Below are positions 16,938 through 26,181 of a stretch of 64,000 bases of DNA, one piece after another. The DNA is from Bacteroidia bacterium (GTDB lineage: Bacteria > Bacteroidota > Bacteroidia > Chitinophagales > Chitinophagaceae). The notes beneath the pieces are model-generated. The model saw nothing but the letters and a program-made list of their open reading frames with translations. It was not told the origin of the DNA and made no database searches. The stretch is from contig JAUIBA010000004.1 of assembly GCA_030427635.1 (NCBI GenBank), forward strand, positions 62,001-126,000, written 5' to 3'. Within the stretch, counting starts at the first letter, position 1. Each line of letters begins with the position of its first letter. The translations under genes and the position numbers were made by a program.

Positions 16938-16970
16938 AATATGTTGTTATTAAGGAATGTTTCTGGTTGC

Positions 16971-17564
16971 TTAATTCAGAAAGCGATAACCAACAGTTAC
17001 CTGGATGGTAGATGTAGTCCAATCACCGGAACCTGGAATGGATGTTTTATTCACATTAGAAAACCCTTTTATATACCTCGCACCTACAGTAAGCTTAAAT
17101 GGCAGATAAACCTCTGCACCCACTGCGGCAGCAATATCGCTGGAGTTCAGCAGGCTCTTAACATCAGCATCTGCATTATCTTTTGCAGAAAGCAACATAC
17201 TGAATTGAGGACCACCATGAATCTTCAAACGTGGGACAGGTGAATACTGAAAAAGAACAGGGATATCCATACCTACAGTTTTGATGTAACTGCCGCCAGT
17301 GGTATAACTTATTTTAGCAGACTTCACAAGTCCCTCTACGCGCACACCCATTTTCTTTTTGGATACACCTACAAATACACCACCTACAATACCGGCACCA
17401 AATGCATTTTCGACATAGTCGCCGGATACCTGCTGCATATTCAGACCTGCTTTAACACCAACGGTTACTTTAGGAAGCACCTTTTTTGCTACGCCCAGCT
17501 GAGCATCGGCAGTATTGGAAAACAAAAGAGCGCCCAGCGCTACGGAAAGAAGTGAAAATTTCAT
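16971..17564 (-). CDS. PorT-like small outer-membrane beta-barrel protein
   Basis: A 197-residue secreted protein. The signal peptide ends NTADA-QL. The mature part has eight-strand-barrel patterns (VTVGVKAGLNMQQVSG, GIVGGVFVGVSKKKMGV, PRLKIHGGPQFSMLLSA) and ends in the strand IQVTVGYRFLN with an aromatic near the C-terminus. The GVKAGLN start of the barrel is typical of the PorT/OMP_b-brl_2 group in Bacteroidota. The function of this member is not known. Confidence 0.78.
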   Translation of the reverse strand: MKFSLLSVALGALLFSNTADAQLGVAKKVLPKVTVGVKAGLNMQQVSGDYVENAFGAGIVGGVFVGVSKKKMGVRVEGLVKSAKISYTTGGSYIKTVGMDIPVLFQYSPVPRLKIHGGPQFSMLLSAKDNADADVKSLLNSSDIAAAVGAEVYLPFKLTVGARYIKGFSNVNKTSIPGSGDWTTSTIQVTVGYRFLN

Positions 17565-17579
17565 GTGTCAGATTTTGGG

Positions 17580-17587
17580 CAAAGATA
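17580..17587 (-). promoter_or_regulatory. -7 element (TATCTTTG) of the PorT-like gene
   Basis: A perfect TAnnTTTG on the minus strand, 15 bases before the ATG, giving a leader of about 10 nt. Confidence 0.55.
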
Positions 17588-17634
17588 GGTCCAAAAAAAA
17601 TGCTTCGCCAAAACAAAACACACTTTACCGTTAT

Positions 17635-20253
17635 TTATTTACGGTATTGCTTCGCTATTTCCTTCATCTGATTCAGTTTCAGTAAAGCCTCTACCGGTGT
17701 AAGCGTATTCACATCTGTCTCATCCAGCAGTTGCTGTATACGTCTCATATCTTCTGTAACTCCATCAAAAATATTCAACTGGTAGTTGGGCTCCGGTCGC
17801 AGGTTCTTTACCTTCTGCTGTATAGACTCACCGGTATCTCCGTGCTTTTCCTCCAGCTGTGCCAGTATCTCATTGGCTCTGTCCAGCAAAGACGGAGGCA
17901 TACCTGCCATACGGGCTACCTGTATACCAAAGCTATGCCTGCTGCCACCCGGGGCCATTTTCCTGAGAAATATGACTTTATTACCAGTCTCTTTGTGTGT
18001 AATATGATAATTGCGCACACGAGGCAGGTGCTTCTCCAGCTCATTTATCTCATGATAGTGAGTTGCAAAAAGAGTTTTGGGCCGGGCCGGGCTGTTATGC
18101 AGATACTCCACTATACTCCACGCCAGTGATATGCCATCATAGGTACTGGTACCCCTACCTATCTCATCCAGCAGAACAAGGCTTCGGTCGCTGATACTGT
18201 TGATGATACTGGCAGTTTCATTCATTTCCACCATGAAGGTACTCTCTCCCCCACTCAGGTTATCAGAAGCCCCTACCCGGGTAAATATCTTGTCGGTAAG
18301 CCCTATTGAAGCCGAAGCCGCAGGTACAAAACTCCCCATATGTGCCATGAGCGTAATGAGTGCAGTCTGCCGCAGCAAGGCACTCTTACCACTCATATTA
18401 GGCCCTGTAAGTATAATTGCCTGTTGTTCGGTTTTGTCAAGACGTACATCATTAGCTATGTAACTCTCTCCCGGAGGCAGCTGCTGTTCAATTACAGGAT
18501 GTCTACCGTCTTTTATTTCCAGTACCGCCTCGGTTGTGAGCTGCGGCCGGTGATAACTGAATCGTTGAGCATTGGAGGCAAAGCACAGCAGGCAGTCCAG
18601 CTGCGCCGTAATATTTGCATTGTGCTGTATAGGAGCTATAAATGGCTCTATAGCCATAAGCAACTGCTGATACAGGTCCTGCTCTATGGCCATAATCTTA
18701 TCCTCGGCCCCCAGTATCTTTTCCTCATATTCCTTCAGCTCAGGAGTTATATACCGCTCTGCATTTGCCAGTGTCTGTTTTCTTATCCATTCGGCAGGCA
18801 CCTTATCTTTATGGGTATGCGTTACCTCCAGGTAGTAGCCAAATACATTATTATAAGACACCTTGAGCGATGATATACCTGTGCGCAACGCTTCCTGCTG
18901 CTGTATCTGCAGCAGATAATCCTTACCACTACGTGAAATATTTCTGAGTTCATCCAGCTCTGCCGACACGCCATCCCGTATCATTCCTCCCTTTGCAGCT
19001 ATGGCCGGTGCATCATCGGCAATGGTACTCATGATACGTTCCCTGATGGCTGTAAGTGGCTGCATACCGGCTGTCATCCTGCCCAGTTGCTCATGCCCGC
19101 AGGCCTCGCACAGCTCCTTCATCTGCTGCATTGTGTGCAGCCCCTTTGCTAACTGTAATACTTCCCGCGGATTGGCCTTTTTCAGCGGTATCTTTCCTAC
19201 CAGTCTCTCTATATCCCCTGTCTGCTTTATAAGTGTGGTAAGCTCATGATTCAGGTCCTGCGACAGGATAAAATAGCTTACAAGGTCCAGCCGCTGTTCT
19301 ATACGCTGCTGGTCATAAAGCGGGAATATCATCCAACGTTTCATGAGCCGTGCGCCCATAGGTGTGTGCGTATGATCTATAGCCTGCAGCAGGCAGGAGC
19401 CCTGCTCATGCGTGCTATGAATAAGCTCCAGATTGCGGATAGTGAATTTGTCCATCCACAGAAAATCTGTAGCTGTTATACGCTGCAGGGTACTTATATG
19501 CTGCAGATTGGCATGTTCTGTATCCTTCAGATAATGGATAGCTACTCCACAGGCTACAGTTGCCGCCTTCATATCTTCCACACCATATCCCTTCAGGGAT
19601 TGTGTTTGAAAATGACCGGTAAGCAACTCATATGTGTATTGTTCTCTGAAAACCCACTCATCCAGCTGAAAGGTATATACACGCGTATCAAACTGTTCCC
19701 GGAATCGTTTGGCCTGCGATTTTGAGAGTATTATTTCTGAAGGCTGGAAGCTCTGCATCAGCTTATCCATATACTCAGCATTACCCTCGGCTGTATAAAA
19801 CTCACCAGTGCTAATATCCAGAAACGCTATGCCGCATACGGGCTCGGCAAGGTGCAGAACAGCCAGAAAGTTGTTGGTACGGTTTTCCAGCAGCTTATCA
19901 CTGGTAGCCACACCCGGTGTTACCAACTCGGTAACGCCCCGCTTTACGATACCTTTAGTTAGCTTAGGGTCTTCCAGCTGGTCACATATAGCTACCCGGT
20001 ATCCTGCTTTTACCAGCTTATGCAGGTAAGTTTCCAATGCATGGTGAGGAAAGCCGGCCAGCTCTACTGAAGATGCTGAGCCATTGGCTCTTTTGGTAAG
20101 TGTAATACCCAGCACACGGGATGCAATAAGTGCATCCTCGCCAAATGTCTCATAAAAGTCCCCTACCCTGAAGAGCAGTACTGCATCGGGATATTTATTC
20201 TTAATATCCTTATGCTGCTTCATCAACGGTGTTTCCGCTACTTTTTTTGCCAC
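17635..20253 (-). CDS. mutS: DNA mismatch repair protein MutS
   Basis: An 872-residue MutS. The mismatch-reading Phe-x-Glu is in VGDFYETFGEDA near residue 33. Walker A is TGPNMSGKS (about 616-624), followed by the LLDEIGRGTST Walker B region and FATHYHEI. It recognises mismatches and recruits MutL. The start is a GTG: the conserved ETPLMKQ motif requires a start upstream of the first ATG (residue 11). A TAACTTTG element ends 4 bases before the GTG, so the message is probably leaderless with a GTG start, which is unusual. Confidence 0.96.
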   Translation of the reverse strand: MAKKVAETPLMKQHKDIKNKYPDAVLLFRVGDFYETFGEDALIASRVLGITLTKRANGSASSVELAGFPHHALETYLHKLVKAGYRVAICDQLEDPKLTKGIVKRGVTELVTPGVATSDKLLENRTNNFLAVLHLAEPVCGIAFLDISTGEFYTAEGNAEYMDKLMQSFQPSEIILSKSQAKRFREQFDTRVYTFQLDEWVFREQYTYELLTGHFQTQSLKGYGVEDMKAATVACGVAIHYLKDTEHANLQHISTLQRITATDFLWMDKFTIRNLELIHSTHEQGSCLLQAIDHTHTPMGARLMKRWMIFPLYDQQRIEQRLDLVSYFILSQDLNHELTTLIKQTGDIERLVGKIPLKKANPREVLQLAKGLHTMQQMKELCEACGHEQLGRMTAGMQPLTAIRERIMSTIADDAPAIAAKGGMIRDGVSAELDELRNISRSGKDYLLQIQQQEALRTGISSLKVSYNNVFGYYLEVTHTHKDKVPAEWIRKQTLANAERYITPELKEYEEKILGAEDKIMAIEQDLYQQLLMAIEPFIAPIQHNANITAQLDCLLCFASNAQRFSYHRPQLTTEAVLEIKDGRHPVIEQQLPPGESYIANDVRLDKTEQQAIILTGPNMSGKSALLRQTALITLMAHMGSFVPAASASIGLTDKIFTRVGASDNLSGGESTFMVEMNETASIINSISDRSLVLLDEIGRGTSTYDGISLAWSIVEYLHNSPARPKTLFATHYHEINELEKHLPRVRNYHITHKETGNKVIFLRKMAPGGSRHSFGIQVARMAGMPPSLLDRANEILAQLEEKHGDTGESIQQKVKNLRPEPNYQLNIFDGVTEDMRRIQQLLDETDVNTLTPVEALLKLNQMKEIAKQYRK

Positions 20254-20257
20254 GTTT

Positions 20258-20265
20258 CAAAGTTA
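20258..20265 (-). promoter_or_regulatory. -7 element (TAACTTTG) of mutS; predicted leaderless GTG start
   Basis: A perfect TAnnTTTG on the minus strand, followed by AAAC and the GTG start codon. If translation instead used the ATG at codon 11, the conserved TPLM residues would be lost. Confidence 0.55.
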
Positions 20266-20341
20266 ATCTCATCCCCCCGCAATGCGCAATGCAGCTTTTA
20301 ACATGTGTGGGAAATGTGGAAAAAGAGCTCATATACATACA

Positions 20342-20374
20342 AAAGGACCTGTGCTGAAACAACACAGGTCCTTT
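20342..20374 (-). terminator. Terminator after the T9SS cargo gene
   Basis: AAAGGACCTGTG / CACAGGTCCTTT form a perfect 12-bp stem with a 9-base loop. On the minus strand it follows the stop at 20395 and separates that gene from mutS. Confidence 0.8.
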
Positions 20375-20394
20375 ATTCTGACTTGTATACCTTA

Positions 20395-21435
20395 CTACTG
20401 CACGTATAGTTTCCGGCTTTCATTAGTACCGGGGGCCTGAATACGAACTATGTATAATCCTGGCAGCAGCATATCTATATTATATGATATCTGCTGTTTA
20501 CCTCCCATTTCACCATCAGCCAGCACTGCTACTTCACGTCCTGTGACATCAGTTACAGATACGCGTACCTGTTGACGCTCAGAGAGATTCATAGTCAATG
20601 TGCATACTCCCTTTGCAGGATTTGGCGCGATAGAGACATCTGAAATGTTATTGCTTAAGTCTTTCACAGCACTTATCTGCGCACCCGCATAAGCGATGAA
20701 CCTGAATGAGTGCATTGTAGCCCCTACTTCAGTTACCGTTTGTATGGTGAGCAATGCTGTATGATAATCGGCTTTGTACCAGTCGTAAGACAGGATATTG
20801 TATGACTGAACAAGCGGAGCGCCAAAAATATTGGTACTATCTACAAAAACCTGAGTAGTTTTTACCCTGAGCACATTTGCATCAGTACGACCGGGCAACT
20901 GTAAAGTACCCCATCCATCACATAATACTGATATAGAGCCATTGTGATGTGCCGCTATAGGCCCCAGTGTAAGCATACCCGAATAAGTATCTGTGAACGA
21001 GGACATGTATGTAAAAGGATACCTTAACTGGTCTGCCTCATCAGAAAGTATCAGGTTTGTATCCGGCGCAGCATAGTAGCCATTCTGAGCAAGTCTGGAC
21101 GAATTGGCTATCAGATAGCTGGTAGCATCTGCCATAACGGTAGGACCTTTAAGGGCTACGGTGCTGGATGGAAAAGATGCGTAATAAGGCGTAGCCGTAC
21201 AGGCTACCGCCTGACCAGTATCTGTTTGTGTAAGTACCAGAGCATTGGCGCCGGTAGCAAAGTTCCATGTTACAGATGCCCCCCCGGCGCCCGGCGTAAT
21301 GCCGGTGGTGTCACAAATTTTTAGCTGAAAAGCATCGCCGGGTACAGGGTTCAGGTTAACTCCGGTAAGTGTAGGCTGTGCAGAAACACTTGCTGAAATG
21401 AATAACAGGCAGGATGGTATTATTTTTTTAAACAT
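20395..21435 (-). CDS. Secreted protein with type IX secretion C-terminal sorting domain
   Basis: A 346-residue exported protein. The signal peptide is MFKKIIPSCLLFISASVSA. The last 75 residues are a T9SS type A sorting domain: SIAPNPAKGVCTLTM, then RVSVTDVTGREVAVL, LPGLYIVRI and the basic end ESRKLYVQ. The 250-residue cargo part has no motif I recognise; it contains many Thr, Ser and Gly residues and looks beta-rich. It should be moved across the outer membrane by the type IX system and anchored or released. I start at the ATG at 21435; the frame extends 12 codons further upstream without a better signal peptide. Confidence 0.85.
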   Translation of the reverse strand: MFKKIIPSCLLFISASVSAQPTLTGVNLNPVPGDAFQLKICDTTGITPGAGGASVTWNFATGANALVLTQTDTGQAVACTATPYYASFPSSTVALKGPTVMADATSYLIANSSRLAQNGYYAAPDTNLILSDEADQLRYPFTYMSSFTDTYSGMLTLGPIAAHHNGSISVLCDGWGTLQLPGRTDANVLRVKTTQVFVDSTNIFGAPLVQSYNILSYDWYKADYHTALLTIQTVTEVGATMHSFRFIAYAGAQISAVKDLSNNISDVSIAPNPAKGVCTLTMNLSERQQVRVSVTDVTGREVAVLADGEMGGKQQISYNIDMLLPGLYIVRIQAPGTNESRKLYVQ

Positions 21436-21572
21436 AAGGAAAAGTGGTTTAAGGTTAAATAAAGATATCACTACAAATATACGAATACGTCACATTAAAC
21501 AACGGAATATATCAAAAGATTAACGTAAACATCGAAAAAGCAGCATTTTTGCAGCTCAGTTCAGGAAAACAC

Positions 21573-22043
21573 ATGACAGATAATATACAGACTGAAGCAC
21601 TGGTAACCGCAGCGTATACAGGCGCGCTGCATCAATGGAACAAACGCAATGCTGCCGGCATGACAGCATACTTTGCTACTGATAGTACCTACATAGGATT
21701 TGACGGCAGCCAGCTGAACGGACAAAAGGAAATATACACTGTAATGGATGAGATTTTCACCCACTACCCCACTGCGGCATATGTTTCCATCATCAAAGAA
21801 ATACGGATATTAAGCCCTGATACAGCATTACTGCTGGCTGTGGCAGGTATGGTAGCCGAAGGCAGCGATGATATAACCCCTACCGTCAATGTCATACAGA
21901 CTGCGACACTGGTATTACGGGATGGCACCTGGAAAATAGCGCTCCTGCAAAATACACCTGCTGCTTTTCACGGCCGACCAGAAATGAATGAACAGCTTTC
22001 TGCAGACCTCCGGATTGCTCTACAGACAAACGGTACCGTATAA
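21573..22043 (+). CDS. NTF2/SnoaL-like (SgcJ-type) protein
   Basis: A 156-residue small alpha+beta barrel protein of the NTF2-like superfamily. The patterns are ALHQWNKRNAAGMTAYFA followed by TYIGFDGSQLNGQKEI (helix then first strand), VNVIQTATLVLRDGTWKIALLQNTP (strands) and a final helix. Such proteins may bind or isomerise small ligands; no catalytic residue can be assigned. I chose the ATG at 21573 over a TTG eight codons upstream. It converges with the DUF4476 gene, leaving 11 bases between stops. Confidence 0.72.
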   Translation: MTDNIQTEALVTAAYTGALHQWNKRNAAGMTAYFATDSTYIGFDGSQLNGQKEIYTVMDEIFTHYPTAAYVSIIKEIRILSPDTALLLAVAGMVAEGSDDITPTVNVIQTATLVLRDGTWKIALLQNTPAAFHGRPEMNEQLSADLRIALQTNGTV

Positions 22044-22054
22044 CCGGAACGATA

Positions 22055-22861
22055 TCATTTCTTACTGTTCAGGAAAGACTCCAGCTCCTCTTTGGAACTG
22101 TTGTATCTGAATTTTGATGCCAGATCGGGATAGAACTCCTGATCGGTGGTGATGTGATATGCCCATTTGGCAAAATCAAGTTTAGAGGACTCAAACATAA
22201 ACCAGTCCATCATATCTCCTACCTGTATTGTAGTTACGGTTTCCTTTTTCAGTACATCTTTAAGATACTTCAGCTTTTCTGTGTCTGTTTTCCTGGCTGC
22301 AACTTTCTTTTTGGCAAACGCTACCTCATCATCAGAAAAGGAACCCTCAGGCACAGGTGATGCTGCCGGCACGCCCTCGGGCAACGGAGCAGCAGCAGGC
22401 TGCTCTTCAGCCACAGGAGCTTCATTACGGTTATCTGGCTGCATATCCTGCTGCTCGTCTTTATTGCGCTCATCATAGTAATAATGAGACTGTGAAGGCG
22501 GCTGCTGCGACCGGTAACCGGGTCTCATTTCTATAGGATTAGTACGAATAGATACACGGCGCGTAAGCGGGTTCATCATGAAGTTTGTAATCATCCCATT
22601 GCTGGTACGTACCGTACCCTGATATACAAGGCGGTCAAAATAGCGCCCTCTCTGGTCGTAAGTAGTACGGAATATCTTTACATAGTGACGACCGGGAGGA
22701 AGATCACCCACGGTTACCGTAGTACCCCTCCGATCGAAGTAGCGGCCATTTACCGATACATTGATGCGCGAATTGTCCGTAAGATGCACACGGAGCTGTG
22801 ACTGAGCATACCCTATTACCGTAAGGCAGCAAAGCAGGAAAACCAATGATAACTGTTTCAT
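22055..22861 (-). CDS. Secreted DUF4476-domain protein
   Basis: A 268-residue exported protein. A signal peptide ends at GYA-QSQ. An N-terminal beta domain (VTVGDLPPGRHYVKIFRT) is followed by a Pro/Ala/Glu-rich linker (about residues 115-175). The C-terminal 90 residues (FAKKKVAARKTDTEKLKYLK, then KLDFAKWAYHITTDQEFY) match what I know of DUF4476, a helical domain common in Bacteroidota. Function unknown; probably periplasmic or surface-exposed. Confidence 0.78.
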   Translation of the reverse strand: MKQLSLVFLLCCLTVIGYAQSQLRVHLTDNSRINVSVNGRYFDRRGTTVTVGDLPPGRHYVKIFRTTYDQRGRYFDRLVYQGTVRTSNGMITNFMMNPLTRRVSIRTNPIEMRPGYRSQQPPSQSHYYYDERNKDEQQDMQPDNRNEAPVAEEQPAAAPLPEGVPAASPVPEGSFSDDEVAFAKKKVAARKTDTEKLKYLKDVLKKETVTTIQVGDMMDWFMFESSKLDFAKWAYHITTDQEFYPDLASKFRYNSSKEELESFLNSKK

Positions 22862-22933
22862 AGACTATAAAGGTAAATCTTTATACAATTTCACCCGACA
22901 GTGATCATACCATATACTGCACTTAAGACAACT

Positions 22934-23677
22934 TTAACGTGGTAGCATCAATGCACATAATATACCAGCAGACACTGCTGCATTGAGCGACTCTGCCCCG
23001 CCCTGCCTGGGTATAGTTACCTTATGAGTGGCAATCTGCTGTGCCGGGTCTGATATGCCACGGGACTCATTCCCTATCACCAGTACACCGGCGGTACCTG
23101 TGGTAATATCATATACATTCTCACCATGCAGCGTAGCTGCATAAACAGGAACTCCCAGTTGCGGTAATGCCGTAGCAAGGTCTGCCTCATATATATTTAC
23201 CCTTAGATGGCTACCCATAGCACTCTGTACTACTTTAGGATTCCATGCATCTACACAGCCCACAGAACATATAACATGCTTGACCCCAAACCAATCAGCA
23301 ATGCGGATAATTGTTCCCATATTGCCAGGGTCCTGTATATCATCCAATGCTATATACCAGCCATCTGATGCCGGTATAGTAGTAATGACTTCCGGCTGAG
23401 GTATTACGAGCAGTATGGGTGATGGTGTGCTAAGAGAAGACACTGCTGCTATTTCCTCCTGTGTAGCTACAAGCAAATCAGCCTCCGAATGTTTGTCTAT
23501 AATAGCTTTATTCGCTTTATACCATGCTTCAGTAACTACTATTGTTTGTATGCGACAGTCAGAAACCAGCCACTCAGATACAACTTTAACACCTTCGGCA
23601 GTAAACAGGCCTGTTTCAGTGCGTATTTTTTGGCGGGTTAACGACCGAATGTGCTTAATTTGCGCTTTCGAGAGCAT
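22934..23677 (-). CDS. TrmH/SpoU-family RNA methyltransferase
   Basis: A 247-residue SPOUT methyltransferase. An N-terminal substrate-binding domain (IKHIRSLTRQKIRTETGLF) is followed by the knot domain. Its SAM-binding motifs are DDIQDPGNMGTIIRIADWFG, VLVIGNESRGI and IPRQGGAESLNAAVSAGIL. It probably 2'-O-methylates rRNA or tRNA; the exact target (RlmB-like or other) cannot be decided. It is divergent from the TamL-like gene, with only 35 bases between them. Its ATG lies 5 bases after a TAGATTTG element. Confidence 0.9.
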   Translation of the reverse strand: MLSKAQIKHIRSLTRQKIRTETGLFTAEGVKVVSEWLVSDCRIQTIVVTEAWYKANKAIIDKHSEADLLVATQEEIAAVSSLSTPSPILLVIPQPEVITTIPASDGWYIALDDIQDPGNMGTIIRIADWFGVKHVICSVGCVDAWNPKVVQSAMGSHLRVNIYEADLATALPQLGVPVYAATLHGENVYDITTGTAGVLVIGNESRGISDPAQQIATHKVTIPRQGGAESLNAAVSAGILCALMLPR

Positions 23678-23682
23678 ATCAG

Positions 23683-23690
23683 CAAATCTA
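23683..23690 (-). promoter_or_regulatory. -7 element (TAGATTTG) of the TrmH-type gene; predicted leaderless
   Basis: A perfect TAnnTTTG on the minus strand, followed by CTGAT and the ATG. Confidence 0.55.
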
Positions 23691-23712
23691 TACCAATTGT
23701 CGTTATCAGCAG

Positions 23713-26151
23713 ATGCCGGACCGCAGTTTTTACAGTAAGCATTTATGGTGGGGGATACTGTCCCTTGTAGTCATAGTAATGTTTACCGCCTGCAGCAGTA
23801 CAAAGCATATACCGGAGGGAAGCCACCTTTTGTGGAAAAACAAAGTAATACTGAACAGCGACAAAGTAATGACCAACAAAGGTGAGCTGCGGGAAAACCT
23901 GTCCAATATCATTGTTCAGCAGCCCAATGGACGCTTTCTGGGTATGACTATCGTTAAGATTCCTAAAAAGCTCTGGTGGTATAACTTCCGGTATAAAAAA
24001 TACCATACTACACCCGACTCTCTACTTCCCAAGGGCATGGAGCGCCCGGTACTTTATGACACACTTACTACCCTGCGTACAAGAGAAAACATGAAAAACT
24101 ATCTCTTTAATCAGGGGTATTTTTATGCATCGATACATGACACGGTGCATTACCGCCGAAAAAAAGCTTTTGTAGTATGGACTGTCAATGCGGGGTCTAA
24201 CTATCTTATCAACCGCATTAACTATGATATTGACGACAGCACCATAGCTGCTATTGTAAAAAAGGCACAGCAGGCTACTGTTCTTACCAAGGGAAATGAG
24301 TTTACCTACAGTATGCTGGAAGAAGAGCGCAGCCGTATTACAACTGTTGTTAACAACCATGGATACCGTCGCTTCAGCCTTGAGAACATCCGCTTCAGCA
24401 TTGATACTATGGATAAGTCCATATTCAAAGTAGCAGCCAGCCCGTTTGAAAATGCAGTAAACTTTGTAACACAGGCAAAAAGCAACAGAAAGAATACCCT
24501 GGATATTGACATCATCATCAGGAAGGGAGAAGACAGCCTGTCGTACAACAGCTATACAATCAATAAAATAACGGTATACCCCGACTTCGAAGGCTCAGAA
24601 GATACTCATGATTCCGGCCTTATATCCCGAACCATTAATGGAATTGAATTCCGCTACCATAAAGAGTATGTGTACCCCAGAGTACTGTATAAACATCTGT
24701 TTCTCTACCCCGGCAGCCTGTACTCCAGAGCCAATGAGGAACGAACCTTATCACGGCTGGGAGGGCTGGGGATTTTTCAGTATGCCCGTATCCAGTTCCG
24801 GGAAAACAGGCTTACACACGATAGTCTGGAGTGTAGTGTATTGCTGAATAAAGCCCAGAAATATGACTTTTCTACCAATTATGAAGTATCAAACGGCTCT
24901 ACCTATACAATTGGTAACTCTCTGAGTCTGAACTTCAGGAATAAAAACTTTATGAAGGGAGCAAATCTGCTCTCTCTCAGCGCCAATGGCGGCGTGGAAA
25001 TGTGGTATAATGAACAGCTACCCGGCAATATTTACAGGAGGCTGGAACTGCTTACCTTATATTATGGTATCAACGCCAGCCTTGACTTCCCCAAGTTCAT
25101 CGCACCGGTTGCATCATCTCTTTTTTCCAATACAAACCTGCCACATACCGTTATCAGTGTAGGTGAAAACGTAATGGACCGCGTAGATTACTTTAAGCTC
25201 ATCAATACCAGTCTGAACTTTTCCTACAACTGGCGGGAGACAGATACAAAAACATGGACACTGTCACCCATGTTTGTAAACGCTATAAGAGTACCCGTAA
25301 AATCACAATCCTTTCAGGAGGTACTCAGTAGCAATCAGTATCTGGCAAACTCCTACAAGCCTACGTTCATAGAAGGCGAAAACATAGCGTTCAAGTTTGA
25401 CAATAGTCAGCGAAAAAAAGGAAGAAGTTATTCCTATCTGCGCCTTGCTGCAGAGGAAGCAGGGGCAGTAATGGGTGGACTGAAAAAACTGGGATTTGCG
25501 CTGAATCAGCTATACGAGCTGGAAGACACCCTTTTTGCCCAGTATACCAAGTTCGACTTTGATGCCCGGCATTACTTCAGCCTGCGCCGCTCCACAATGG
25601 CGTTCCGGTTTTATGGCGGCATAGGCATTCCGTATGGTGAGCCGTGGGTAATGCCATACATCAAACAATACTATGCCGGAGGGCCATACAGCCTGCGTGG
25701 ATGGCGCATACGTACCCTGGGACCCGGACGGTACTATAATAACGAAGATGCACTTGCCGCCAATCAGATAGACCGTACCGGTGATATAAAGCTGGAAATG
25801 AACGGAGAATACCGGTTTCCGGTAATGCCCATGTTTGCCGGAGCCGTAAAAATGAACGGTGCCCTGTTTGCCGATGCCGGTAACATATGGCTATCATATC
25901 CTGACACCGCTTATGCAGGCGGCGAGTTTGCTATGGACAAGCTGGGGCATGATATAGCTATGGATATGGGTATTGGCTCCCGGTTTGAGATAGCATCATT
26001 CCTCACCGTTCGTGTGGACCTTGCTATGCCCGTAAAGAAGCCCTACTCCCCTAATGTAGGTGGGTGGGTATTTAAAGAAATAGACTTTGCAAACAGTACC
26101 TGGAGAAAAGAAAATCTGGTTGTAAACTTATCTATCGGTTATCCCTTCTGA
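23713..26151 (+). CDS. BamA/TamA-family outer-membrane protein with lipoprotein signal (TamL-like)
   Basis: An 812-residue Omp85-superfamily protein. The N-terminus has a lipobox (VMFTAC, Cys27), so it should be a lipoprotein, as described for the TamL variant of TamA in Bacteroidota. POTRA-like repeats cover about residues 30-370 (LRTRENMKNYLFNQGYFYAS, then GSLYSRANEERTLSRLGGLG). The surface-antigen barrel carries the family motif YYAGGPYSLRGWRIR near residue 655 and ends in NLSIGYPF. It would insert or export outer-membrane components with a TamB partner, which is not in this window. Confidence 0.88.
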   Translation: MPDRSFYSKHLWWGILSLVVIVMFTACSSTKHIPEGSHLLWKNKVILNSDKVMTNKGELRENLSNIIVQQPNGRFLGMTIVKIPKKLWWYNFRYKKYHTTPDSLLPKGMERPVLYDTLTTLRTRENMKNYLFNQGYFYASIHDTVHYRRKKAFVVWTVNAGSNYLINRINYDIDDSTIAAIVKKAQQATVLTKGNEFTYSMLEEERSRITTVVNNHGYRRFSLENIRFSIDTMDKSIFKVAASPFENAVNFVTQAKSNRKNTLDIDIIIRKGEDSLSYNSYTINKITVYPDFEGSEDTHDSGLISRTINGIEFRYHKEYVYPRVLYKHLFLYPGSLYSRANEERTLSRLGGLGIFQYARIQFRENRLTHDSLECSVLLNKAQKYDFSTNYEVSNGSTYTIGNSLSLNFRNKNFMKGANLLSLSANGGVEMWYNEQLPGNIYRRLELLTLYYGINASLDFPKFIAPVASSLFSNTNLPHTVISVGENVMDRVDYFKLINTSLNFSYNWRETDTKTWTLSPMFVNAIRVPVKSQSFQEVLSSNQYLANSYKPTFIEGENIAFKFDNSQRKKGRSYSYLRLAAEEAGAVMGGLKKLGFALNQLYELEDTLFAQYTKFDFDARHYFSLRRSTMAFRFYGGIGIPYGEPWVMPYIKQYYAGGPYSLRGWRIRTLGPGRYYNNEDALAANQIDRTGDIKLEMNGEYRFPVMPMFAGAVKMNGALFADAGNIWLSYPDTAYAGGEFAMDKLGHDIAMDMGIGSRFEIASFLTVRVDLAMPVKKPYSPNVGGWVFKEIDFANSTWRKENLVVNLSIGYPF

Positions 26152-26181
26152 TAACAGGCGCTATAATCAGGCATCAATCTT

